NCBI GenBank assembly: GCA_029718625.1
Contig: CM056376.1
Span: 93,410,445-93,474,444, forward strand
Reading direction: 5' to 3'
DNA: 64,000 nt
From: Synaphobranchus kaupii
Taxonomy: Eukaryota; Chordata; Actinopteri; Anguilliformes; Synaphobranchidae
Part shown: positions 26,067-39,024 of the stretch, piece by piece
How the letters are laid out: every line of letters begins with the position of its first letter
Numbering within the stretch: the stretch's first letter is position 1
Notes under the pieces: generated by a model
What the model was told of the DNA's origin: nothing
Databases searched by the model: none
Seen by the model: only the letters and a program-made list of their open reading frames with translations
Translations under genes and position numbers: made by a program

Positions 26067-26677
26067 GTACTGACTTCCTCAATTGACACCCCTCTCCTCT
26101 TCGGCCTTGGAAGAGCCTGGTCCTCTCCTGGCTCTCCTACACTGCACCTCCCGTTGCACTGTAGCCGTTGCTGTTATCACATGTTTTGTGATTTTTTTCT
26201 CTATTGAGAATGCTAAGAGAGATTAGCACATGCATCCTCCAATGTTTTCTAGCTTCTTTTCTCCCTGTAACCCGTCGGCTGAGTTGCAGTCATTGCAGCA
26301 GAGGACTGCGCGACTGTCACAGGCAGATTGCAGGCACCCGTTCGACCGGTGGCAATTTTGCAATGACGCAGGAAACGTCCTTCTGATTGATACCCTCCCC
26401 CTTAGGTGACTCTAATCAATTCTTCATTGCCCTGTCCGACTCTGGAGCGCAGTTAGCATTGACGATCTGGCGCTTTGATCCTGCGAGCAGCTGCAGTGAA
26501 TTCAGGACCCTAGGCCACACAGGAATAGAGATGCTATTTTGTTCCACATTATGCATTCAAATGTAGACACGGTCAGGGGTGGTGCAGGAAGCGTGGGCAA
26601 TGTGCTGATGTATTCAGTGTGATGTCTGACTCAGACAACATGGCCATTTTTATACCACTACACTGCACCGAGCTTAA

Positions 26678-27316
26678 AGGGTAACTACACTTTAGATTAC
26701 TTTTTTATGTTTGTATGCCTACCTTATAATGAAACTTATTCATGCATTCCGTTATTCAACAATTCTGAAATAATATTGTATATCATAAGAAACTGGTAGA
26801 AAAGCATCTTTGTGCTGCCCCTAATGGTTGAAATTTCCTTTCTGCTCCCCACACTGCCCCCGCCCCAATCGTGATGTCAGAGTACCTCTTTGGAGGTACC
26901 TCTACGTCATATGGATAATTGTTGTCGTCCACAACGGAAACAGCCGGCACCTGATTGGTTAGACCCGCTACGTTACTTTCGTTTCGCCTCCACGTTTTTA
27001 AACCGGAAAAACGTGGCGTCCTGTTCAATTCTCTTATTCCATCTAAATAGTGTACTAAAATATGTTTCTGAAAATAGTTGAGGTGAGAAATAGGCCATGC
27101 AGTTGCTTAATCTTGATTCATATTTGATGTGCAATGTCTAGTTTGACAGTTTGATCCGAGTTATACAAAATCATTTGTACAATGTACGTTAATTTATGCA
27201 AATGACGATGGACACAGCTCCTCCGCCCCCACCCCTCTCCCTCGCTCACCCCACAAAGTATTTTTCAAAATTGTGTAGTAGGCAGAGACAGCTGCGACAG
27301 TGGGTGTAGTTACTCT
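26678..27316. mobile_element. MITE flanked by TTAA
   Basis: AGGGTAACTACACTTTAGA at the left is mirrored by GGTGTAGTTACTCT at the right, and each end abuts TTAA (26674-26677 and 27317-27320). A TTAA target is typical of piggyBac-type elements. No transposase frame is present in its 639 bp. Confidence 0.75.
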
Positions 27317-27989
27317 TTAAAGAGATCAAAAAACAGAACAAAGAAAAGTACTCAGTAACGGTGAATAGGTTGAAGTGCAGACTGTCAGCTTTAAATCCAT
27401 ATCGGATGAACCGTTTAGAATCTCATCAGCTCTTTTTATGCCTATCAACTGTAAAATACATAGACCTGGGACGACGCAAAATACATGGAAAAAGTAAGCT
27501 CTCAGGCCTTGTTGCCTTGACGAATAAGCTTTTTCATCACAGAGGAAGACCAACTTCAAATGAGGGAGCTTCATTGATACTCCTCCCATGGACTGCCATT
27601 ACTCACTTAGCTCATTCTCTCTCAGATGCAAGGCATAAATAATATTGTAATTGCATGATCGGGAGTGTAATTACACCATGGATTATCTCGTTAAGCACTC
27701 GATGTAGCCAAGCACAATGGACTTGAAGCCTGTCTTTGTGATCAAAGCTGCTGCAATAGACTGGATCATTTTCCCCTTACTGTCTTGCATGGAGTAGACA
27801 CAGTCATAGAAATATATAATTTGTTTGCCACAAATTAAGATGTTTCACACTAGCTGCTTTCACCTTCCAAAAAATGAGTAAAACGTGTGCACACACATAA
27901 AAATGGTCTACTTGCACTTGTTATTTTTAACCATTTAGCTCTGTATACATTTACAACTACAGGTTCATATGTTTCCTTTAAAAAAACTA

Positions 27990-28250
27990 TAACTACACTG
28001 AGCACCATAATTCATTGGACAGTGACACATTTTTTGTTATTTTGGTTCCGTACTCTAGCACTTTGAGTTTGAAAGGATACAATGACAATGAGGTTGAAGT
28101 GCAGACTGTCAGCTTTAAATCCATATCGGATGAACCGTTTAGAAATTATAGAACGCTTTGTACATAGTCCCCCCATTTTCGGGCATCAAAAAATATTGGA
28201 CAGTTTAACATAATGTAGAATAAAGTAATAATTTTTAACATTTGGTCGCA
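27990..28250. repeat. Dispersed fish repeat
   Basis: The stretch with GAGCACCATAATTCATTGGA, the 53-bp block from 28093 and the later CATAGTCCCCCCATTTTCGG resembles a repeat I recall from many teleost genomes. The 53-bp block recurs without visible change at 27368-27420, next to unrelated sequence. Confidence 0.55.
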
Positions 28251-29102
28251 TATCCTTTGCATGCCATGACTTCCTGATGTCTGTGACCCAACAATATCAA
28301 AAGACTCTCAATATCTTATTTTCTGGTACTCCTACAAGCGATACTATAGCCTCTCTGCATTTGAATGGATCTCTATGGGAATTGGGGGGTGGGACTCACT
28401 GTATATAAAAAACAATGAGAACATGTTCCTTCAAAAGGGTCAGCAAAGACTGAAATAAATAAAAAAACTATACACTCCTTTACTCCCTCTGACCGCGACA
28501 ATTGCGGCCGAACTGAACGAAGCAGATGTGTTTTAATACAGCACGTTTTCAGCAGCTCCCCAGCGGCGCAGGCCGTAAAAGTGCTTGTGGATAAAGTGCA
28601 GGCTAGGCCTGGAGTCCAGAACAGCAGGAAGGGTTTGCTTTATTTGGCAGGTTTCCTCTGCGTCAGTTATCAGGCTGCTAGCTGTTGTTGGTTAGATGTC
28701 CCTCTTCTCTGTCTGTAACCTGTAGTACTGTGTGGCCTGCATTATGAAGGAATGCACAATGGCTTGCAGGTGTAATGCACTGTGAGTGCATCAGGTGTGT
28801 GTCAGATGCTGTGCTCTTTGTGCAGGGGTGAGCAGCACAGTTGTGCCTCATCTTGGGGATTCCAAATTCCTCCAAAAAAATGGGCTAGATGTATATTTCA
28901 GGGTGAGACGTGCGGTGCCGTCGTAGGGTGGCCGACCCTCAACCCATAGAGGAATCCCCCCTGCACGTTCTGTGCCCTTCTCTATGTGTTACCCTCTCTG
29001 CTTTCTCTCTAAATGAAGTTAAAAAATACACAAGGGGGGCCGGCTGTCTGCAGAATAAGTGCTGTAAAATATAAATGTAGATAAATGTGCGATGTTTGGC
29101 AG

Positions 29103-29255
29103 GTTTCCCCCTACCCTGTGATCTTATCCCTGGAGAACCACTGCCACCCCCCTCAGCAGCAGGTCATGGCCCACTACATCACCACTATCCTGGGGGACAA
29201 GCTCCTGAATGCCAGCCTGGACCTCAGCTCCTCCACTGAGCTGCCCAGCCCACAG
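29103..29255 (+). CDS. plcz1: plcz1 exon: end of X domain
   Basis: The acceptor is TTTGGCAG and the donor CCCACAG|GTAATA. The exon has 51 complete codons, beginning VSPYPVILSLENHCHPPQQQ. The Glu of SLENH is the conserved calcium-coordinating glutamate at the end of X-domain strand 4. The sequence continues with a helix (VMAHYITTILGDKLL) and ends ELPSPQ, the conserved start of the X-Y connection. It is phase 0 at both ends. A 127-bp GT microsatellite begins about 260 bases after its donor. Confidence 0.93.
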
Positions 29256-29515
29256 GTAATAACCACACCCCTGGACAAAGTCACTATTCCCTGGTCTATC
29301 CTCACCTAGAGTCACATTTTTAAAGTCCAACCAAAATAAAAGTCCTCTTAACTTTCCCTCATAGCCAATTGTGGTCAGTTTTCACAAATGCCCTGATCAA
29401 CTACCTGTGGCATATGCCTGGTTGGCAGAGGCAAGAAGGCCACTACTGAAATATGGTGTGAGTTCACAAGCTCTGAGGCAGCAAAATGTGAACAGTCTGA
29501 ATACTTATGCAAGCC

Positions 29516-29649
<134 letters not shown>

Positions 29650-31721
29650 CAATTATTTGCCTCAATGTTTCTGTCAATATGCATTAATTAAGTTGAATGG
29701 TGAGTGTCTAAAGGGGAGAACTAATTTAACTAATGTTATATGAACTACTATAGCATAACATAACTGAGATTGTGACTAACTTGATTGTAGAAAAACCTCT
29801 TGGGCTCACAAAGGGAACTATAGGACGCAGTTTTAACAGGGAAGTTTTATTTGACAGCTACCCAATTTCAGCCCACTTTAGATTTCAATAATCAGACTGC
29901 AGTGAACCGAAAAAAGAAACTGACCAACATTATACTGATTCTTTCTTGGTTCTTACTTAGAGAAAGTGCTTGGAGTAATCAGTTTAAATTATTAATAACA
30001 AAAGTACTATTATGTAAACTCATAATATAATAATGGCCTTTGTGTCCATATCCTTTCTGCAAGAGAGCAGGTGATACTGTACGTAGAGAGAAATAAGGCT
30101 TTTTGTACACACTGAAAATGCCATAGCTTTTACTCCTTCTGTCACTCTGACACAGGAAATGTCTGTCACTGGATATAGGCCCTGTCACGGCGTGATATTT
30201 CAAGATGAATCGGGGAGATTTACCAGGAGTGAATTGATACGAACAGTGCTACTGCTAATAGCTTTGAGGAGTGTTGGGTTTCCGATCACGCATTTCAGGC
30301 ATGCCTTTGTTAAAGCATTTTTCTCTCCGTCCGTTTAAAGCACTCGTGCTGTAGGGTGCCTGCCGAGAGGGCCTGGGGGAAGTGGGTGTAAATTTGTGCT
30401 GTTTGTCACGGACCAATTAGAGGACCAAAGGACTCACTCGTGTGCCCCTTACTTCACCCTGTGCGTGTCAGCCTGCATTCCGTAAACCATTACGACGGGG
30501 CCTTTCCTCCCATTTGGAGTCTTTGGGAGATAACCCAGTGCTCATTGTTTTAACTCAATCAGTTTTATTACTTAGTAAAGCAGTCTTAAAAAAAAGCTTT
30601 TGTCACAGAACTTTTTTAAGTGCCTTGAAGAGAAAGCAATGCAAGTTCTAAGAGATAGGCTGTTGAATGGCTGGTAAAAAGAAGATCAATAATACAATGG
30701 CAACAGATAGCAAAACCACAAGAGAATAGTAGAGAGATGCAATTAAGCTGAGCTAATTAAGAGACCCCCGGATGAAGCGCCTTGCTGTTACAAAAATTGG
30801 AATTGAGGGGTCAAAAAAAAACACAAAAAACCTTGTGTCTTATAAATGAGCTAATACTGAGGATTAATGTGGAATACAATTCCCATGGTCCCCTTACAAT
30901 AACCAAAGATGAAGCTTTAGAGCAACTCTTTCCCAAACTAATGACCTCTAGAGGTAGAGTTTCAAATAACGTTCAGGACGATGATGTTGAGTGGCAAAAT
31001 AGAGAGGTGAGTGGGTAGACCTCGCTTTCATCTTTATTTTTTTATGGTTTTGAGGGAGACGTTTTCGTGATTGCATGTCATTACTCCAGAATCCATGCCC
31101 CACCGTTCCTGAACAGAAGGCCTCAAACAGTCATGTTAAAGATGATCTGAGTGGAAGAGACAGCCAGGCTCACGGGAGGCATTACCTTTAAAAAAAAAAA
31201 AACTATTTTTGTTGCAAAGCCACTAAAACGCTGCGCTCAATAGCAATAACAATAGCAGAGCCTTCGTTTTCGAGCACGCGGAGCCCTGTGTGCGCATTCC
31301 AGAGTTTAAAAGCTCAGCATTTGGTTGTGTCAGTTGTGTTGATTATGCTTGGTGAAATGGCTATGCATACCAGCAGCGATGGGATGCCAAGGTTTCGTGA
31401 ACCGATAAATTGGTGGAGCTACCATACATCTGTGAGAACCTCACTGATTCGTCTCAATCACAGTGTTCTGCCACACCGAGCAAAGCCATTGATTGGTTCA
31501 TTCAAGTTGGTGATTGACAGCATAAGGTAGCTCCGCCCATTATCGAGTTTATGAAGCCGCGCTCATCACTAGGAGACAGCGCACGGATGGCGATTACTGT
31601 GTAGGATTGCCTAGGCCCCTTCTCCACTGTATCTCCAAGGACAGGAACAGGCTGATTGTGACTATGTGAAAATAAGGAGCTAAAACCAACAGCTCAGGGG
31701 CCACAACATTGCATCACTACC

Positions 31722-31765
31722 CTTTTAGGCATTTAGCAGATGCTTTCATCCATAGTGACTTACAA
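31722..31765. repeat. Short common fish repeat tail
   Basis: TTTTAGGCATTTAGCAGATG followed by CTTTCATCCATAGTGACTTA is close to a retroposon-tail sequence I recall as very abundant in teleost genomes. Only about 45 bp are recognisable. Confidence 0.55.
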
Positions 31766-32252
31766 AGTTGCGTGAACAAAAGCCTTGGTAAAGAGCAGAG
31801 ACGATGGCTAGTTATCAGTGTCACAACCGGCAGTGGTAGCCATTGCATGACATGATGTTTTGCGTCCATAGTAAGTGCTAGAGGGAGATTGAGGATGCAG
31901 TGCTTGGGTCAGTAAAAGGACAGCTCGGCACAGCAAAATAAGCGTTGATTATGTGTGCGCCTGGAGGAGGGCACGCGGCGTTATTAATTGGCGCCTGTGG
32001 GTTTCACATGACGTGCTGCATTCTGTAATGGGGTGCTGAGTGCCCCCAGTCCAGCCTCCCTTTCTGAAGACTGGATGTTGTCCTCGTGTTTCTCATTGCT
32101 GCGTAGCAATTTGTACAACACCAGCCAGGTGAAGTACTGCAGGCCTGCGCCTGGCTACTCCGTGCGCAGGGAAGTCCTTTGTTCGATGGCCTAACATCCT
32201 GTGATGTTGTGTGAATGTGACCAAGACAAGATCAGAGCAACACTACTGTGGG

Positions 32253-32456
32253 CAGGGGTGTCAAGATCCGGTCCTGGAGGGCCGCAGTGTCTGCTGGTTT
32301 TTGGTGCGTTTAAGCACAAGTGATTAATTTAAGTCACTAATTGGCTAAGAAGTCCACACACCTTGTTCTCAATGCTTTAACTGGGTGCTGATTGAAAGGA
32401 AACCACAAATACCTGTAGACACTGCGGCCCTCCAGGACTGGAGTTTGACACCCCTG
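32253..32456. mobile_element. hAT MITE with perfect 8-bp target duplication
   Basis: CAGGGGTGTCAAGATCCGGT at the left pairs with CTGGAGTTTGACACCCCTG at the right, and the inverted repeats extend about 45 bp (CTGGAGGGCCGCAGTGTC and its complement). The 8-mer ACTGTGGG lies on both sides (32245-32252 and 32457-32464). It is 204 bp long and non-coding. Confidence 0.93.
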
Positions 32457-35400
32457 ACTGTGGGTGTCCTGTGTAACCTACAAACCTCTGCCTGGCTCCA
32501 CAGTTCCACAAACCGAACTCAGGAGCTTGTAAACCCAATGCTGAAGGTTGTAGGGTTTTCCCGATGTACTGTAACATCACAAGGGGGAAGGGGAACCTTG
32601 AGTCGGGTAACAGCAGCAGGGCTTTGAAAGGGTATAATTTCCAAAGTAATGGGTAAGCAATGCTCAATTCATGTGGGGGAGGGGGCTGAAAGATTCATGG
32701 GTACAGACTCAGGATTCAGGATGTAATTATCTTGGGTTTATCCCCTTGACTGCAGCTCTAAATAGTCTCAGTGGGGAGCGATTACAGAGCCCATGTCATC
32801 CAGCAGACAGAACCACAGGCTGTTCTCTTTAACATTTTGCTGCTTATCAATAGCAGCCTTTAACAGTGAGGACATTTTGGACTTGTGAGGACATGGCTGA
32901 GAATGTCAGGGGCTTTTGTTGCTTTGGGAGTCATACTGAAGTGCTTTTTTTAATACATATATCTGTTGTAGGGCTCAAGCCCAACAGTTTATATTGCCAT
33001 CCAATTTTATTATATTTTAATCCAGTTCCATAAACTGTAACAAGAAAGAAATGAACTATGGATTATGTTGCAGTTTATTCATGCTTAAATGGAATTCATG
33101 AAGAAGATATCAAAACAAACAAAAGTAATTTGAATGCAAGTGCAAAGTAATATTCCTGTTTACTCATTTGCATTGTGTAATTGATTTTGTTTTTGACGGT
33201 CCCCTCACCCATCCAAAAACTGATGCCCCAAACTAGTCAAGTTAGTGCAACACAATTTAAATACAATAATAATTTCTATGACTTAGTTCAATGCCCTCAT
33301 ATATCAAATACTTTATGTATGAAAATATCACAATTTAAAAAACCTTGTTGTCAGAATGTGCATATGTCTAAATGCAATGCACATGCATGCAATACAAAAT
33401 GAACACAAGGAAGAACTACTGGGGCATATATTTAGATGCATTTAAATGCAGATGCACTTCTCTAATGCGTATATATGCCTTTAGGGAACACAGTGGACGT
33501 CTTCCTGTTTTAACTGATGTGTGTTTGGCTAGTACCGTCTTCTTGTATCTCTCAGGGTGATCCCAGCTTCTGTTCTTAGCCACAGTGTAAGTAAGTGGCA
33601 AGCCTCTCATCTACTCTAACGCAGTTTGATATCCTCGATGAAGAAAACACTGTACGAATTCACTCGTGTCATATCGTATGCCACGCACATCCGTGAAAAA
33701 CACGCAGCGCTGCTAAAACAGCCCGCAAATCACACCCTCTCCTGAGGAGACAGTCATGGCAATTTCAGCATGAAAGCACTTCTTTTGTCGTTCCTAGTCA
33801 TGACCGCTCGGTGCCCCCCTCTCTGCGGCCAAAACCAAAAGAGTCAACACATTAAGAGTCTGGCCTGCCTCTCGGCACAGGCATAAGATTCTTGTGTGCG
33901 AGGACGCGGCATTAAGACACAGGGGAAATTACAGTGCCGCGCTAGGGCGCTGTCAACGCCCGCGGAGCAAATCTGTATTAATACGCACCCTCCGCCTGAG
34001 CGGACGGCCAGCCCTCGCTGGGCGGATGGGCTGGGCGAGCCAGTGCGACACGAGGCATGTGGGCGACTCCATTTAGCTAGGAAGGCCTGTACTTAGCCAG
34101 TCCCTTAATTCCTCCTGCTTCACCGCGCTCACACTGTTAGCGCCTCCCGAGAGAGGAAAAAAACGAAAAGGAGCTGTGGGTTTCAGGAGCAGCTGTCATT
34201 CAAATAAAAGCGTGGGTTCGTGATTTAGGCATAACTAACAGCCGACTCCCCCCCTACACCCGCACACCCATGTTAATTATGCGCGCATTATCCTAGCAGC
34301 TAATCTCCCCCTGATTGTACGCCGAAAACACGCTCATTGTGGTTTGCGCAAGGCTGATGACTTAGCTGAAGACGACGGCAAGAGATTCCTTAATATGTTA
34401 CAACCCTTTATTACTCGGTTTTCAAACACACCAGATTAGGGCTATAGCTAATGCAAACAAGAGAAGGTGGAGTTGCGGCAGTTACACAGCTTTACATTTC
34501 AAATACTGCATGCGCTTCTGAATGATTACCGAAGCTATTCAGTTTAAGTACGTTGCTTAAGAGTGTGACAGCAGCGATCTGTCTAGGAATGTGATCCGTG
34601 GTGTGCAGTCATAAGACTGACGTCCTAACTCTCCACGCGACCATGGCTTTGGCCTTGTCACCTCGTGCGCAGCCATTGCTAGCCCCTTGTTGTTTGCCAA
34701 TCAGTGCATACTGAGCAACACAGGTACAGACCAAAAAGCATTACTTTCTACACCCCTCATGTGTACCAATGCTACTAAGCATAATACTAAATTCAAATTC
34801 ATATTCAAATTGGCTTTATTGGTATGCCAAATGCAGTATATATCTTGTATATATCAGAGCAACACCGGGAGAGGGAGGAAAGTAAAAAACAAAATAACCA
34901 TAAAATAAGTAAATAAAACACATGAGCTGTTATTGTACTTTGGAGAAAAAAATCATGTTGTAATTATATTGTTGACAGTAATGTTGATAAAATAACAAAT
35001 TTCTGTACAGTCTTCCCAGTTACTTACTGTTCCTTGTCATGCTGTCATATACAGTACCAGGCAACCAAGGTGATGTGTGTTCCTTTTACAGGAAGTGTCA
35101 CAGTTTGTCTTGTATATCGGTGGAGGGATAATTAAAATTCCAGAACGTTTCTATTCTATTTCTATTGTAGTTAGCCTATATTTCTCACAGCATAACGGGA
35201 AATGCATGTCTCATCCTCCTCCGCTTTTTTCAGCGGCATATATTCTGCTTGTGTTATTAAATTAATAGCAGTTTGGAGGAGGCAACAGACTGGACTATTG
35301 GTAACAAGGGGCACCTGTATCCACGGAGAGGCATTAATAACCTTTAAAATGGTTCATATTTTTCAGCACACAGAAAGATGAGGCTGCATTTTTTTGTTAA

Positions 35401-35482
35401 ATAGGCAATTTCCTTTAATATTCCTTTAAAATGCATATTCCTTTGAAGCATGTGTGCAGTATCCGTTCTGCTTGATTGACAG

Positions 35483-35755
35483 GAGCTGCAGTATAAGATT
35501 CTGATCAAAAACAAGAAACTGAGTTCCCGCCAGGAAACAGAACAGAGCGTAGAGAGAGACAGGAAAAGGGTGGAGGTAGATGAGGGAGAAGAGAGGCAGG
35601 TGAAAGAACAGACAGAGGAGAGCGAGGCGGGAGATGAGGAAGGAGAGGACGAGGGAGAGGAGGACAGCGAGGAAGAGGATTACAGTGAGGAAGATGAGGA
35701 GGAACAGCTGCCAGAGGAGAGCAAGTCCTCCACATCTAAAGGATCAAGGAAGAAA
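35483..35755 (+). CDS. plcz1: plcz1 exon: end of X barrel and highly acidic X-Y linker
   Basis: The acceptor is TTGACAG and the donor AAGAAA|GTAAGT; 91 codons, phase 0 at both ends. It opens with ELQYKILIKNKKLSS, whose lysines match the PIP2-headgroup-binding lysines of the family. From about residue 30 of the exon it becomes an acid-rich stretch of over 50 residues with runs such as EEGEDEGEEDSEEEDYSEED, then a short Ser/Lys tail ending KGSRKK. The linker is known to be acidic and autoinhibitory in PLC-delta enzymes, whereas in mammalian PLC-zeta it is basic and helps bind PIP2. The acidic charge is therefore unusual for a zeta assignment. Confidence 0.88.
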
Positions 35756-38712
35756 GTAAGTCAGGACAGAGAGCGAGGGTTTTGGTGGGGGAGACGTGAG
35801 AGTTGAAGATATCATTTCTATGTCATTTATTAAACGGATGTTCGTCATTTTCGCCTACATACCCAGATATGTCTCCCCTCACTGCCTTTTAGCAGGTCTG
35901 TTTCAGTCATAGAAAAAGCCATCTGTCCTCACACGAGAAAGAGACAGAGCAAAAGAAACCTAATCTCAATGTTATGATTTATTTGAACATGTCCTCCACT
36001 GTGAGTTAACCACAGACTCAAAGGACTAAAACATTAGACTGATTATACTGGGGACTGGATTTCAGCAGCAATTCCTTGAGTCCAGCTGTGCCACACTTAC
36101 ACCCACGCACTGCATTTGCTATGCCTCCTTTGTGAGGTCAGTGTATTCCATGTGATACAATAAGGTGCATTCGTTTTGGAAATATTGTGTATCTTGTAAC
36201 TTGGGTGTAACACATTTTACAATGGGATTACAATTCTCAGGTTCCTAGGAACAATAACAAAATGAGGCGCTCTGTTTACACACTTAATAGTTGCAGGCTA
36301 CTATTGCCCTCTTTGCCCAGTGTTTGCCCGTTTATTACCTCTGATGGGTCATGATAACTGCGCATATTTTCCTGAGCATCCGTGCTTTTTATCCAGGGCG
36401 GAAGGCAATACACCTAGAACATGAAAATGAAGAGAATGTAACAAAAAAATCATAGTGGTTTTTTTCCAAATTCATTTGGTTTCCCATGGCAACGTGCTCC
36501 TCGGATGTGGCCGTACAGCCATTAATGGGTTCTTAGAGGCATACTCAATATCTGAGTGGCACTTGAATTTTCTCTTTAGGTTGTCAGTGTGAAGATTAAA
36601 AAGAGAATAAATGCAACACTGTTAATCATCGGTATTAAAGGTAAGATGAGAGTGTTCATTGCATATTACAATGCGTTTATGATATGAATTGCAGGACCTG
36701 AATGGCTTCCATAAATATTCTGCTGTACTTGTATATAAAATGTCAGCTATTGCAAGTCCCCCTGAGTAAGGCTGCCTGCATATGAACTCTACTACTACTA
36801 CTACTGCTACTAATCATCATCATCATCATCATCATCATCATACAAAACCCTGTGGGTCTTAGACTCCAGGCAGCAGTGGCTTAACTTCCATGCAGCTGTG
36901 CTTTTGGGTTCCTGCCTCTTCTGGCATGTCTCCAGGAGGGAACAGGAAGAGTTGTTTCTTGTGCTCTCCCTACCTTATTTTGTGTTGTTGCACCGGGTTC
37001 ATTTTTAGGTCTGAACCTCCCTCCGCTTAAAAGTTATTATTCTGCCTCCCCGTCTCAGATTTTCACCTCAATCTAACTCTGTGGTCCCCTCAGAAGGGTG
37101 AATAGTGCACTGCACTCTCTCTCTCTCTCTCAAAAATGTTTTGCTCAATCACAAGAATCGACTGAATTGTGCGGAGCAATAACATGAATTATACAGCTTA
37201 TGTTGACGCAGGGCATATAGTTTCACGAAGTCTGCCGGAACCTCATCAACACGTACACATCTTCACAATGTTGCTCTTAAATGTCGATGGTTTGTTTGCC
37301 TGATTTATCTACTTTATCCCACTTTTCAGTGACTCACTTTTTGAAAGTTAAGTCTCTTATAATAAATAAGTTCATCAATCAATTATGCATCTCAAAAGGT
37401 AAGAAGACTGTTGTTCTGGAAATAGGAAGCCGGAGAGTATTTGATAATGGACTTTTGGCAGATTTAAATTTGCCCAGCAGATATAAGCCAAAAGGGCAAG
37501 CTTTGATTGGACAATGAAAATAATCAGCATCATCCTTTAGCATAAGTGGGGACATCTCCAATTGCCCCCCCCCCCCCCCCCTCTCTCTCTCTCTCAAACT
37601 ATATTAAAATGTACTCTGCAGTTATATGGTCAGTTGCTTTGCCGACACTCTTACTCAGACATAATTATGTTTTTTTATTTTATTTTACATCCATTTATAC
37701 AGATATTTACTGAAGCACTTTACACGATACAATGGCACTATCTCACCTGCCCTTGGCCACCATGGGTTTTTTTTTTTTACATGGTTCTAGATGGAAATAT
37801 TTGAAGTTTTATTTATCCCATGTTTAAAAAAAAAAAAAAACCTCATGTCTAACCAGCTAAACCAACATCAGGGCGTGGGGATAACGCGTGAATTTGTACC
37901 AACACGTTTCTGCACCAGTGACCAAGAATAACCTATAAAGAAATTGAACACAATCAAGTGGGCAATATAACAAACTAGGCTATGACTGTCTCAATAACAG
38001 GAGAAAATTACTCCCCTAGCTTTCAGTCGTTCCACGATCGTCTGGTAAATGTTTGAATCATGGACAGTAGCTTACCATCAGTGAGTTTTATCCCTTTCCC
38101 GACTTATATTTAATAATTCTCTGATTTCCACTTCTGTCCAGTTATTTCCCATATCTCCTCCAGTGACCATCGTTTTGTTGGTTCCGTTTTGAATTAGTCC
38201 CTCACACCACAGATTTTAGCCTACCTTATTTTTGCCTCAGGATAACTGTTTCTGTTTGAAACGGACGCTACAAAGTAACTCACGTGAACAGCTCATTTGT
38301 ACCTATCTATACAAATGACCAGTGATTATGTTTATTGTTCATTTTTACATATCTATAGTTCTGCAAGAGCTGATTATTATGGAAAACTGTTTTCACTATT
38401 ATTACACATCACAAATATAAGAGTCATATTAACCAAACTATATTTCCATCAATATTGTTTGACATTTTTCTAATAGTGAACTGAACCAGGTGTGCTATTT
38501 AGTGCCATCTATCCTCATTAACAAAATTATGTTGGAATAGGTAAAATAATGTGTTTTATTAGAAGTTTGCACATTGACAGGATCAATTTAAAGATTTTGA
38601 ATGTCGGCAGCCATATTGGCTTGCCACTGCTGAGGCTTAGTGTTCCAGAACAGTCTGGCATTGAATGAGTTAACCTCTACACTGCCCTGTTGCTTTCCCC
38701 CTCAATAAGTAG
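35756..38712 (+). other. plcz1 intron, 3.0 kb
   Basis: Contains a CTA/ATC trinucleotide microsatellite (36789-36841), one copy of the 426-bp duplication (37139-37564), and a poly-C/CT tract (37565-37596). A 61-base exon-like segment at 36580-36640 has good splice sites but the wrong phase. Confidence 0.75.
37139..37564 (+). repeat. 426-bp direct duplication, copy 1
   Basis: This segment and 42731-43156 align over 426 bases with no gaps and about ten substitutions by eye (roughly 97-98 percent identity). The copies are 5592 bp apart in the same orientation. Both preserve a 78-codon open frame, but most differences there change the amino acid, so it is probably not coding. A recent intronic duplication or two copies of a young dispersed repeat. 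Confidence 0.92.
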
Positions 38713-38869
38713 AAAGGGAAAGTGAAGGTGGCAGTGGAGCTGTCCAATTTGGTCATCTACACCAAGTCCGTCAAATTTGTGAGCTTCAGCCACTCCAGGG
38801 ACAGCCAGAACTTCTACGAGAACACCTCACTCGGGGAGAAGAAGGCCCGCAAACTCGCCCTGAAATCAG
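38713..38869 (+). CDS. plcz1: plcz1 exon: start of Y catalytic domain
   Basis: A pyrimidine-rich tract precedes the acceptor AATAAGTAG, and the donor is TCAG|GTGAGA. The exon encodes [20 protein letters not shown], then [20 protein letters not shown] and [12 protein letters not shown], the first strand and helix of the Y half-barrel. The Ser in YTKSVKF corresponds to the PIP2-contacting serine of PLC-delta1; human PLC-zeta, as I recall it, has alanine there. The exon ends one base into a codon. It lies between the two copies of a 426-bp direct duplication, and an autonomous hAT transposon inserted 155 bases after its donor. Confidence 0.92.
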
Positions 38870-39024
38870 GTGAGAGAGCCGACCAAGCATTACTGAGCAG
38901 GTTTGTTTTCTCTGAACGCGGCTGCAAGGATTCGGTGGCTTTGATCGTGTATACCATATGCCAGAATTATGTCTTTGAAGCTTTTCTCGGCGAGCAAAAA
39001 AAAAAAAAAAAAGATGATCCCAGC

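Larger units (their letters stand above)
26067..29102 (+). other. plcz1 intron, 3.0 kb
   Basis: Holds a TTAA-flanked MITE (26678-27316) and a dispersed repeat (27990-28250), a 53-bp piece of which also occurs alone at 27368-27420. The rest shows no recognisable feature. Confidence 0.75.

Noticed and set aside
36580..36640. Possible extra 61-base plcz1 exon with CTCTTTAG acceptor and GTAAGA donor
   Set aside because: Flanking exons are both phase 0 and 61 is not a multiple of three, so including it would break the frame; no family sequence matches it.
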